NCBI GenBank assembly: GCA_005239945.1
Contig: SBAY01000056.1
Location: 1-8,545 of the forward strand
Origin: Nitrospira sp.
Lineage (GTDB): Bacteria; UBA9089; CG2-30-40-21; SBAY01
DNA: 8,545 nt
Direction of reading: 5' to 3'
A model generated the notes under the pieces. It made no database searches. It was not told where the DNA came from and saw only the letters and a program-made list of their open reading frames with translations. This document shows positions 1-6,227 of this stretch, piece after piece (within the stretch, counting starts at the first letter, position 1; the number at the start of each line of letters is the position of its first letter). The position numbers were made by a program, and so were the translations under genes.

Positions 1-123
1 ATCAAGATGTGGTTAAAAGCCCCAATTGAAGAGGATGGAAGAATCAAGGGTGGGAAGAAAAACAAGGTAGGCACACCACAGGGAGGCGTCATATCTCCCT
101 TGTTGGCGAACATCTATCTACAT
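1..123 (+). pseudogene. Group II intron reverse transcriptase fragment (truncated both by window edge and internally)
   Basis: The first 41 codons read in frame 1 and end with the string GTPQGGVISPLLANIYLH. This is the hallmark of the group II intron-encoded reverse transcriptase (LtrA type) just before the catalytic YADD motif. The preceding GRIKGGKKNKVG stretch also fits that family. Homology stops after the His codon at 121-123. The frame stays open for 16 more codons of unrelated sequence and ends at TAA 172-174. The YADD motif, thumb/maturase and endonuclease parts are therefore absent, so this is a dead remnant and not an active element. The N-terminal part lies outside the window. No intron RNA domain V or VI could be recognised downstream. 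Family assignment is strong; the cause of the truncation is unknown. Confidence 0.88.
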
Positions 124-275
124 CAGGTTTCCCTCTGTTTCCCATTTTCCCTTCGTTACACTACATTTGGGTAAATAGTTGCAAATAAAGGAACTGATTT
201 AGGGAATGATTAAAATAGACGATTGAATGTCATAGAATGTGGGCTTACTCTCTTTTGGAGTTAAGAAGATAGTAG
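124..275. other. Non-coding gap between reverse transcriptase remnant and the transport operon
   Basis: This gap contains no gene. It opens with three TTTCCC copies (128-133, 138-143, 146-151), then becomes AT-rich. Candidate promoter elements are weak: TTGAAT at 223-228 followed 17 bases later by TACTCT, and an isolated TAAAAT at 211-216 without a partner -35. The operon promoter presumably lies here or upstream, but it cannot be assigned with confidence. No cobalamin-riboswitch B12 box (GCCACTG) is present. Confidence 0.5.
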
Positions 276-1355
276 ATGAAAAAGTTTTGCTTAATTTTGA
301 CTATTAATATTATTGTAGTTGCTTTAGTTCTTACAGGTTGGACTAAACCAAAGGATAAAGTTGCTGTAACAGGAATTACTATCACTGATGAGATAGGAAG
401 GGAAGTAACCCTTCCAGGTAAGCCTAAAAGAATCATAGTTTTAACCGGCTATCCAAGTGAAGTCATCTGTGCCCTGGGAGAAGGAAACAAAATTGTAGGT
501 ATATGCAGTCCTGAAGACCAATACCTTCCAGAACTTCGGGAAAAAGAGTCAGTAGGAAAGAGTACGGTTACTCCAAATCTTGAAAAGATTGCTGAACTTA
601 ACCCTGATTTGATCATCGCTTATCAATGGACAAAAAAAGAAATTATTGATAAGTTTCATGAATGGAAGATACCGGTTCTTTGCTTTAGAGTATGGACATT
701 TGATGAGACAATACAGTTTATTGAGAAGATGGGAAAACTGCTTGGCAAGGAAGAGAAAGCAAAGGAACTTAACGATTTTATTCAGAATAAGATAGATTTA
801 ATTAAAGAACGGACAAAAAATTTAAGCCCTGAAGAAAAACCAAAGATATTTCATGAGGTGTTCGAGACTTATCAATCAACAGCAGAAGGAGAAAATGCTA
901 TGGAGACACCTTGGGGAATATTTATGTATGAAAGTCCTATGCAGATTCAAATAAAGCAAGCAGGTGGGATCAATTGCGTGGGAAGGCAACCAAGTCGATC
1001 ACCAAAGATGAGTCCTGAATGGCTTGTAGAGAAAAATCCAGATATTATCACTAAAGTTCCTATGACTTCAGAGGTTAGTGGTATACCTGATGCTGAAGGG
1101 ATGAAAAAAGTAAGAGATGAAATAATGAAAAGAAGGGAATTAAAAGAGGTAAAGGCAGTAAAAGAAGGAAAGGTTTATATCATCCACTCAAAGTTATGTG
1201 CGGGACCAAGACAAGTTATAGGCACTTGCTATAATGCTAAGTGGTTTCATCCTGAGCTTTTCCCAGACCTTGATCCTAAGGCTGTGCATAAAGAGATGCT
1301 GAAAGAGTTTTGGGGCGTGAAGCTTCAAGGGAGGTGGGCATATCCTGAATTATGA
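276..1355 (+). CDS. ABC transporter substrate-binding protein 1 (BtuF/FepB-type, TroA fold)
   Basis: This 359-residue protein is the periplasmic binding component of a metal-chelate ABC importer. It starts with a signal-like segment (MKK, then a hydrophobic stretch to about residue 21). The typical family opening follows: ITITDEIGREVTLP (residues 34-47), PKRIIVL (50-56) and LGEGNKIVGI (67-76). NPDLIIA (109-115) closes the N-lobe, a long charged helix links the lobes (about 145-180), and a C-lobe ends with AKWFHPELFPDLDP and a short tail. The start is fixed by an in-frame TAG directly upstream (273-275); the ribosome binding site is weak (GGAG at 257-260, distant). A Trp (residue 22) follows the LTG where a lipobox Cys would be expected. 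It overlaps the next gene by ATGA and is clearly paralogous to it. The ligand cannot be read from sequence: corrinoid, haem and ferric siderophore are all possible. Confidence 0.9.
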   Translation: MKKFCLILTINIIVVALVLTGWTKPKDKVAVTGITITDEIGREVTLPGKPKRIIVLTGYPSEVICALGEGNKIVGICSPEDQYLPELREKESVGKSTVTPNLEKIAELNPDLIIAYQWTKKEIIDKFHEWKIPVLCFRVWTFDETIQFIEKMGKLLGKEEKAKELNDFIQNKIDLIKERTKNLSPEEKPKIFHEVFETYQSTAEGENAMETPWGIFMYESPMQIQIKQAGGINCVGRQPSRSPKMSPEWLVEKNPDIITKVPMTSEVSGIPDAEGMKKVRDEIMKRRELKEVKAVKEGKVYIIHSKLCAGPRQVIGTCYNAKWFHPELFPDLDPKAVHKEMLKEFWGVKLQGRWAYPEL

Positions 1356-1717
1356 AGAGACTCAGTTTAATTTTGGTTATAGTTAATATTGCAACAGTCT
1401 TAATCTTTGGAGGCTGGAGTGCAGCAAAAGAAAAGAAAGAAGCACCAAAAACAATAACTATCATTGATTCTACAGGAAGAACAGTAAAGATTAGATTACC
1501 TGTGAAACGTATCGTTGCCTTTGGTGGATATGATGCTGAAGTAATTTATCTGTTAGGAGAAAGTGATAAGATTGTAGCAATTCTTGATTTGCTGTCTAAA
1601 AACCCATTTGCTAAAAAAATTATGCCCGAAGTGGTAAAGAAACCAACCCCAGGGAATGCCTTTGAGCCTTGTTATGAAAAAATAATAGAATTGAATCCAG
1701 ACCTTTTAATCTGTTAG
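1352..1717 (+). CDS. N-terminal piece of binding protein 2 (up to the TAG)
   Basis: If the TAG terminates, translation yields a 121-residue product. It contains the signal-like segment and only the first lobe of the binding fold, with KRIVAFGGYDAEVIYLLG and NPDLLIC recognisable. Without the linker helix and second lobe, no ligand site can form. It should therefore be non-functional as a transporter component. Confidence 0.7.
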   Translation: MKRLSLILVIVNIATVLIFGGWSAAKEKKEAPKTITIIDSTGRTVKIRLPVKRIVAFGGYDAEVIYLLGESDKIVAILDLLSKNPFAKKIMPEVVKKPTPGNAFEPCYEKIIELNPDLLIC

Positions 1718-2449
1718 CATTATCATTCAGATAAGCTTGATGAAAAACTCTCTGATAATATTGCTGTTGTTGCCTTTGACTTTTATGACCCTCGCACATT
1801 CATAAAGGAATTCAAGAAACTTGCCAGGATTTTAGGAAAAGAGAAAGAAGCTAATCGCTATCTTAATGATTTCTATTATAAATACTTCAATCTTATCGAA
1901 TCTCGGACAAAAGATATTCCTGAGGATAAAAGACCTAAGGTTTACTGGGAACGATTAAAACCATATGAAACTTATGGCAGAAAATCATATCTTAACTCTT
2001 TAATAGAAAAGTGTGGTGGGAAAAATATCGCATTTTTTATTGATAAAGATATATTCACTATAAGTCCAGAACTAGTGCTTGAGAAGAATCCTTGTGTTAT
2101 CTTCAAATATGAAAGTACCCAAGAAGGTCATCGATTAGGTTGCGATATAGATAGCCCTTCAAAAGCAAAAGAAGTAGTAGAAGAGATTTTGAGGCGTTCT
2201 GAATTGGCTGATGTATGTGCACTAAAGAGTAAAAAGGTTTATGGTTATTCTATGTTCTTAAACCTGGGGACTGTGCAACCTGTAGGAGCACTCTATACAG
2301 CAAAGATTCTTCATCCTGACCGTTTCAAAGATATAGATCCTCGGGATGTCTTTCAAGAGTTGGTTAGCAAATATTTTGGCTCAGACTTTGATATAAGAAA
2401 ACACGGAATATATGCTTATCCCTGTCCGTGGGAAAAAGAGGAAGAATAA
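1718..2449 (+). CDS. C-terminal piece of binding protein 2 (after the TAG)
   Basis: The frame is open from directly after the TAG to TAA 2447-2449. It contains the linker helix and the second lobe of the binding fold. An internal GTG at 2075 could serve as a formal start for the last 124 residues, but no good ribosome binding site precedes it and the product would lack a signal peptide. This piece most likely exists only as the untranslated or read-through remainder of the gene. Confidence 0.6.
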   Translation, partial: HYHSDKLDEKLSDNIAVVAFDFYDPRTFIKEFKKLARILGKEKEANRYLNDFYYKYFNLIESRTKDIPEDKRPKVYWERLKPYETYGRKSYLNSLIEKCGGKNIAFFIDKDIFTISPELVLEKNPCVIFKYESTQEGHRLGCDIDSPSKAKEVVEEILRRSELADVCALKSKKVYGYSMFLNLGTVQPVGALYTAKILHPDRFKDIDPRDVFQELVSKYFGSDFDIRKHGIYAYPCPWEKEEE

Positions 2450-3318
2450 TGAAAAAAGAACAAATGCCAATTCGTTATGAAGAGCTAAAGTGGGAGAGGA
2501 TGTGGAAGTGGGTAATGCAAAACTCCTCCTACAGAGGTCAACAAGAAGATCTTGTTAAATATTGGGATGGCAGAGCAAAAAGTTATAATGAGTGGATATG
2601 GCAGAGCAATCGAGCAGAGAAATTTATCTCTAACCTCCCAATTGATAAAAACTTCTCAGTTCTTGATATTGGTGCAGAACCTGGTACTCTGGCTATACCT
2701 TTAGCTAAATTGGTAAAACATATTACTGTTGTTGAACCATCTATAGGTATGCTCTCTTGCCTTAAGGAAAATGCAAACAAAGAGAGGATAGATAATATAA
2801 GCTGTATAAACAAAAGGTGGGAAGATGTAGAGCCAGGTAAAGATATAGGAATGTATGACCTTGTAATTGCTTCCTATTCTCTATCCATGCCAGATATAAA
2901 AGAGGCTATCTTGAAAATGGATGAAGTAGCCAGATGCGGTGTTTACCTCTTTCACTTTGCCGGGAGGAATACACAGAAAGAGTATGGTGAATTATGGTCA
3001 AAAGTTCATAACAAAGAGTATAAACCAGGGCCTGATTATATCTATCTTTATAATCTCCTTTATCAGATAGGGATATATGCCAATGTTGAGATAAGCGAAA
3101 CCGAACATAAAAGAGAGTTTTCAACTCTGGAAGAAGGGATTTCATACTGGAAGGAACTTCTAAATGTTTATACTCAAGAAGCTGAGAAACATATTAAGTC
3201 GTATCTTGAAAAAAGGATAGAAAAAGAAGACGGTAAGATTATCTTAAAGCAGAATTACAAATCGGCAATGATATGGTGGAGGAAAGATGAAAAAAGTAAC
3301 AGAAACAAAGAGAACTAA
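2449..3318 (+). CDS. Class I SAM-dependent methyltransferase embedded in the transport operon
   Basis: The protein has 289 residues and no signal peptide, so it is cytoplasmic. The Rossmann-type SAM site is visible: motif I VLDIGAEPGT (residues 71-80, with GAEPG in place of the classical GxGxG), then TVVEPS (93-98) with Glu96 as the likely ribose-binding acid, and YDLVIASYSL as the post-motif strand. The N-terminal ~60 residues are Trp-rich and likely form a helical cap (YWDGRAKSYNEW is typical of UbiE/Methyltransf_11-like enzymes). The ATG at 2449 was chosen over an in-frame GTG at 2428 because it overlaps the preceding stop as TAATG and follows an AGAGGAAG purine tract. The 3' end runs 32 bp into the permease gene. 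The substrate is unknown. Its lock-in between binding protein and permease suggests it acts on the imported ligand or on a chelator. Confidence 0.9.
   Translation: MKKEQMPIRYEELKWERMWKWVMQNSSYRGQQEDLVKYWDGRAKSYNEWIWQSNRAEKFISNLPIDKNFSVLDIGAEPGTLAIPLAKLVKHITVVEPSIGMLSCLKENANKERIDNISCINKRWEDVEPGKDIGMYDLVIASYSLSMPDIKEAILKMDEVARCGVYLFHFAGRNTQKEYGELWSKVHNKEYKPGPDYIYLYNLLYQIGIYANVEISETEHKREFSTLEEGISYWKELLNVYTQEAEKHIKSYLEKRIEKEDGKIILKQNYKSAMIWWRKDEKSNRNKEN
3278..3282 (+). promoter_or_regulatory. Ribosome binding site for the permease gene, inside the methyltransferase gene
   Basis: GGAGG lies four bases before the ATG at 3287 and within the last codons of the methyltransferase frame. It supports the start that gives a 32-bp overlap and implies coupled translation of the two genes. 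Confidence 0.65.
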
Positions 3319-4366
3319 AATAATTGAAGCCTACAGTAGGTTTACTTTTAGAAAGATAGTCTTTATCTTAACAAGTATGGGAGCACTTTTACTCCTTGTT
3401 CTTTTTGCTATATCCGTTGGTGCTGCTAATCTGAGTATAGGTGATGTTATTCGGGCTGTATTATCCAGGATATTTCCAAATATTGAATCAACTCGATTGG
3501 CAAGCATAGTTGTCTGGGAATTAAGACTGCCAGGGATTTTGATGGCTATAATTGCTGGTGCAGGCTTGGCTATATCTGGTGCAGCCATGCAGGGGATATT
3601 GAGAAATCCATTGGTCAGTCCTTTTACCATTGGTGTATCATCCTCTGCTGCTTTAGGGGCATCGATTGCTATTATTCTTGGATTTGGCTTAATTGGTACA
3701 GAAAAATACTTTGTTATAACCAATGCCTTTATCTTTGCCGTAGCTTCTGCTTTCTTGGTGATAGGGCTTTCAAGACTCAGAGGGATAACTGCTGAAGTAC
3801 TTATCCTTGCTGGGATTGCGGTGATGTATTTTTCATCAGCCGCTACCTCTCTCCTTCAATACATAGCAACTGAAGAACAACTTAAAGTGGTTATCCATTG
3901 GTTATTTGGAAGCCTAAGCGGAGCAACCTGGGAGCAAGTTTTAATAATAACTATGGTCCTTGTTTGCTGCCTGCCCTTACTTATAAAATACTCATGGGAT
4001 ATCAATGCTATTGCATCCTCTGGAGATGAGGTGGCTATAAGCCTTGGGGTAAATACTTCTTTAGTTAGAAGGATGGTCCTTGTTCTTTCCTGTCTTATTA
4101 CTGCAGGAATAATCTGTTTTACCGGAATAATAGGCTTTGTCTGCCTTGTGGCACCACATATAACGAGAATGCTTATAGGTGCAGACCATAGATTCTTATT
4201 ACCTTTCTCTTGTATACTTGGTGCAATTCTTCTACTCTTAGCAGATACTATTAGCAGAACCATCTTTTCACCTATTATAATCCCAGTAGGAATTGTTATC
4301 TCCTTTATTGGGGTGCCATTCTTTCTTTATCTTCTACTTACAAGAAGAAAGGAATATTTTGCATGA
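3287..4366 (+). CDS. FecCD/BtuC-family ABC transporter permease
   Basis: This 359-residue, very hydrophobic inner-membrane protein would dimerise to form the translocation path for a metal chelate. Family hallmarks appear in order. They include ELRLPGILMAII (78-89), GLAISGAAMQ (93-102), RNPLVSPFTIGVSSSAALGA (106-125), the cytoplasmic coupling segment GDEVAISLGV (246-255) that meets the ATPase, GFVCLVAPHITRMLIG (283-298), LLLADTISRT (316-325) and the closing PVGIVISFIGVPFFLYLL (333-350). The length and about ten hydrophobic segments fit the family. The first 22 residues form a charged, Lys/Arg/Thr-rich cytoplasmic extension. The gene overlaps its ATPase partner by ATGA, the standard arrangement for this pair. 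Family assignment is secure. The substrate (vitamin B12-like corrinoid, haem or siderophore) is not determined by these motifs, so no gene symbol is given. Confidence 0.95.
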   Translation: MKKVTETKRTKIIEAYSRFTFRKIVFILTSMGALLLLVLFAISVGAANLSIGDVIRAVLSRIFPNIESTRLASIVVWELRLPGILMAIIAGAGLAISGAAMQGILRNPLVSPFTIGVSSSAALGASIAIILGFGLIGTEKYFVITNAFIFAVASAFLVIGLSRLRGITAEVLILAGIAVMYFSSAATSLLQYIATEEQLKVVIHWLFGSLSGATWEQVLIITMVLVCCLPLLIKYSWDINAIASSGDEVAISLGVNTSLVRRMVLVLSCLITAGIICFTGIIGFVCLVAPHITRMLIGADHRFLLPFSCILGAILLLLADTISRTIFSPIIIPVGIVISFIGVPFFLYLLLTRRKEYFA

Positions 4367-5166
4367 TACTTGAAATAAAGGGAATCCATTTCAGCTATAG
4401 AAGCAGGAAGGTACTTAATGATATAACCCTTGGTATAAAAGAAGGTGAGTTACTAAGCCTTGTTGGACCGAATGGTTCAGGCAAAACTACCCTGCTTAAA
4501 TGTATCAATAAGATTTTAAAGCCTAAGCAGGGAACCGTAATGATGAAGGGTGAAGATGTAGGAAGGATGAACTTAAAAGAGCTGGCAAAGTGTATAGGAT
4601 ATGTGCCGCAAAGCTCTTTAACCTCCTTTCCCTCTACGGTTTTTGATATTGTTTTACTTGGTAGAAAGCCATATCTTACATGGGGTGTAAGCTCAGAAGA
4701 CAAGGAGATAGTCTCTCGTGTGCTTGAATTGATGAAATTAGAAGATTTTGCCCTGCGGGACTTTAATGAGCTTTCAGGCGGGGAAAAACAGGGTGTGTTG
4801 TTAGCTCGTACCCTTGCCCAACAGCCAGAAATATTGCTGCTTGATGAACTCACAAGTAATCTTGATCTTCGGCATCAACTTGAGGTGATGAATTTGATAT
4901 CCTCTGTGGTAAAGAAAGAGGGGATATCGGCAATAATCGCAATCCATGACTTAAATTTAGCCTCTCGTTATTCGGATCAAGTAGTCTTTCTTAAAGATGG
5001 CGAAATCTACGCAGAAGGCGAGCCAAAATCTATCTTTACCCCAGAGAATATACGCCAGGTCTATGGGGTAGAGGCAATTGTAAACCATGACTCAGGAAGA
5101 CCGCATATAATCTCTATAGCCCCAATAAATAGTTCTCTAAATATGGGTGGTAGAAATGAGGGTTAA
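4363..5166 (+). CDS. ABC transporter ATP-binding protein (BtuD/FecE/HmuV type)
   Basis: The 267-residue cytoplasmic ATPase powers the importer encoded just upstream. All catalytic elements are visible: Walker A GPNGSGKT (35-42), Q-loop Gln83 in YVPQS, signature LSGGEKQ (137-143), Walker B ILLLDE (157-162), D-loop SNLD (165-168) and switch His195 in IHDLNLASRYSD. The tail YGVEAIV followed by a His/Gly/Arg-Pro turn is typical of the metal-chelate subfamily. Two normally conserved neighbours differ: Gly144 follows the signature where Arg is usual (KQRV), and Leu163 sits where Pro is usual (DEPTS). Both are one-base changes and the ATP site itself is intact. The start overlaps the permease stop by ATGA, with AAAGGA at 4348-4353 as ribosome binding site. 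Confidence 0.95.
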   Translation: MILEIKGIHFSYRSRKVLNDITLGIKEGELLSLVGPNGSGKTTLLKCINKILKPKQGTVMMKGEDVGRMNLKELAKCIGYVPQSSLTSFPSTVFDIVLLGRKPYLTWGVSSEDKEIVSRVLELMKLEDFALRDFNELSGGEKQGVLLARTLAQQPEILLLDELTSNLDLRHQLEVMNLISSVVKKEGISAIIAIHDLNLASRYSDQVVFLKDGEIYAEGEPKSIFTPENIRQVYGVEAIVNHDSGRPHIISIAPINSSLNMGGRNEG

Positions 5167-6085
5167 TCTTTTAAAGTTAATTTTAATTCTTGCTGTAGGA
5201 TGTGGGGAGATAGAAGCCGAAAGCTTAAAAAGAATATTCAAAGATGAATTAGGTAGAATTGTAGAGATACCAGAGAATCCAAAGAGAATAGTAACGGTAG
5301 CGACAGCAGATATTGAGATTCTCTTTGCCATTGGTGCAGGAGATAAGCTCGTTGGAAGACCTCATTACCTTAAGTATCCTAAGGAGGCGTTAAGAATAGA
5401 TAATATTGGAGGGCTTTATGAATGCAATTTTGAAAAGATAGTTGCAAAAGACCCAGACCTTGTAATAATGTCAACATCAAGTTGGGATAGATACAAAAAT
5501 AATCTTGAGAAATTAGAAAAGTGTGGTTTGGCAGTAGTAGGATTCAACTACCCAGAATCAATTGAAGAAATCTTGCATCATATAAAAGTTATTGGAGATA
5601 TTGCAGGTAAAAAGGAAGAAGCAGAAAAACTTGTAAAAGATATAGAATCAAGGATAGATAGGATCAAAAGAGTAGCGAAAAAATTAAAAAGTCCTACAGT
5701 TTATCGAGAAGGAATATATTATCCAGAAAGAATAGGATATACTTCCACTAAAGGCTCAAGGGATGATGCCTTGATTCATTTAGCTGGGGGAGAGAATATA
5801 TTCTCTGAGGTTAAAAAGGAAAAGCCATGGTTTATACCAAATCCTGAAGAGGTTATAGAGAGAAATCCTCAAGTGATAATAATTACAGCAGATTTAGACA
5901 AGTTTAGCCAAGATGAGATAAAGAAGATAATAAAGAAAAGGCCTGGCTGGGGAGATATCGAGGCTGTTAAAAATAACAGAATATATGTGGTTGAAGATCA
6001 ACTTAGCTGGGCAAATCCAAGGATAATCTTGGGTTTAGAAGAATTTGCTAAAGCTATACATCCTGGAGTATTTAATGGAAAATAA
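5156..6085 (+). CDS. ABC transporter substrate-binding protein 3 (BtuF-like)
   Basis: This is a third binding protein, of 309 residues, for the same importer. It has a short signal (MRVNLLK, then LILILAVG) with Cys16 in an AVGC context that could serve as a lipoprotein attachment site; a signal peptidase I cut after EIEA is the alternative. The fold markers are DELGRIVEIPENPKRIV, LFAIGAGDKLVG and KDPDLVIM in lobe one, a charged linker helix, then the lobe-two markers LAGGENIF, NPEEVIERNPQVIII and NNRIYVVEDQLSWANPRII. It ends soon after HPGVF and lacks the longer C-terminal tail of proteins 1 and 2, from which it has clearly diverged. ATG 5156 is preferred over in-frame GTG 5147 because GGGTGG lies five to six bases upstream. 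It overlaps the ATPase gene by 11 bp, placing it in the same operon. Confidence 0.9.
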   Translation: MRVNLLKLILILAVGCGEIEAESLKRIFKDELGRIVEIPENPKRIVTVATADIEILFAIGAGDKLVGRPHYLKYPKEALRIDNIGGLYECNFEKIVAKDPDLVIMSTSSWDRYKNNLEKLEKCGLAVVGFNYPESIEEILHHIKVIGDIAGKKEEAEKLVKDIESRIDRIKRVAKKLKSPTVYREGIYYPERIGYTSTKGSRDDALIHLAGGENIFSEVKKEKPWFIPNPEEVIERNPQVIIITADLDKFSQDEIKKIIKKRPGWGDIEAVKNNRIYVVEDQLSWANPRIILGLEEFAKAIHPGVFNGK

Positions 6086-6227
6086 TATCAGAATATATAA
6101 TAAACAAGGATCCAGATAAGTTCAAAAGGAGTTGACTTTTATGAAGTTAGTATCAATTATGTGGCAGAGTTATTCCAATATGCTTAAAAGGGCAGCAAAG
6201 AATGTAGAGGACCTTATGGAGGTGAAT
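6086..6227 (+). other. Gap between binding protein 3 and the first TBDR, with a spare start site
   Basis: This 142-bp gap holds an AAAGGAG (6125-6131) followed nine bases later by ATG 6141, which is in frame with the receptor. It would add 29 residues ahead of the better-placed start at 6228. The other two frames carry short protein-like strings: NKDPDKFKRS in one and DFYEVSINYVAELF in the next, joined if one A of the AAAA run at 6124-6127 is dropped. They may be the remains of a former coding region, but the evidence is thin. No promoter or terminator is convincing. Confidence 0.35.
6218..6224 (+). promoter_or_regulatory. Ribosome binding site that decides the first TBDR start
   Basis: GGAGGTG ends three bases before ATG 6228. 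It is the strongest Shine-Dalgarno in this region and puts the signal peptide exactly at the N-terminus, so 6228 is preferred over the upstream in-frame ATG at 6141 and the farther start at 6132. Confidence 0.7.

Larger units (their letters stand above)
1352..2449 (+). pseudogene. ABC transporter substrate-binding protein 2, interrupted by one in-frame TAG
   Basis: This is a second binding protein of the BtuF/FepB type, tandem paralogue of the gene before it. It would be 365 codons long, but codon 122 (1715-1717) is TAG. The frame stays open on both sides with continuous homology: NPDLLIC just before the TAG, a linker helix after it, then SPELVLEKNP, KVYGYS and a HPDRFKDIDP C-terminus matching paralogue 1. 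The TAG lines up with Tyr116 (TAT) of paralogue 1, so a single-base change from TAT or TAC would explain it. The N-terminus is MKR plus a hydrophobic run and again has Trp at residue 22 after GG. The start is coupled to the upstream gene by ATGA; a GGGAGGT at 1329-1335 is 16 bases away. The end overlaps the methyltransferase start by one base (TAATG). Options are nonsense mutation, TAG recoding or sequence error. Nonsense mutation is the simplest. Confidence 0.85.

Noticed and set aside
211..251. Promoter for the operon (TAAAAT at 211, or TTGAAT-17-TACTCT at 223-251)
   Set aside because: The first has no -35 partner and the second matches the -10 consensus at only three of six bases.
175..275. 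Cobalamin riboswitch upstream of the operon
   Set aside because: The AGGGAAT at 201-207 vaguely recalls part of one, but the B12 box and the paired core are absent and the space is too short.
4395..4853. Long minus-strand open frames across the permease and ATPase genes
   Set aside because: They are antisense shadows of strongly conserved + strand genes, with no recognisable domains and no start signals of note.
6132..6161. TTGACT at 6132 as a promoter -35
   Set aside because: No acceptable -10 lies 16 to 18 bases downstream.
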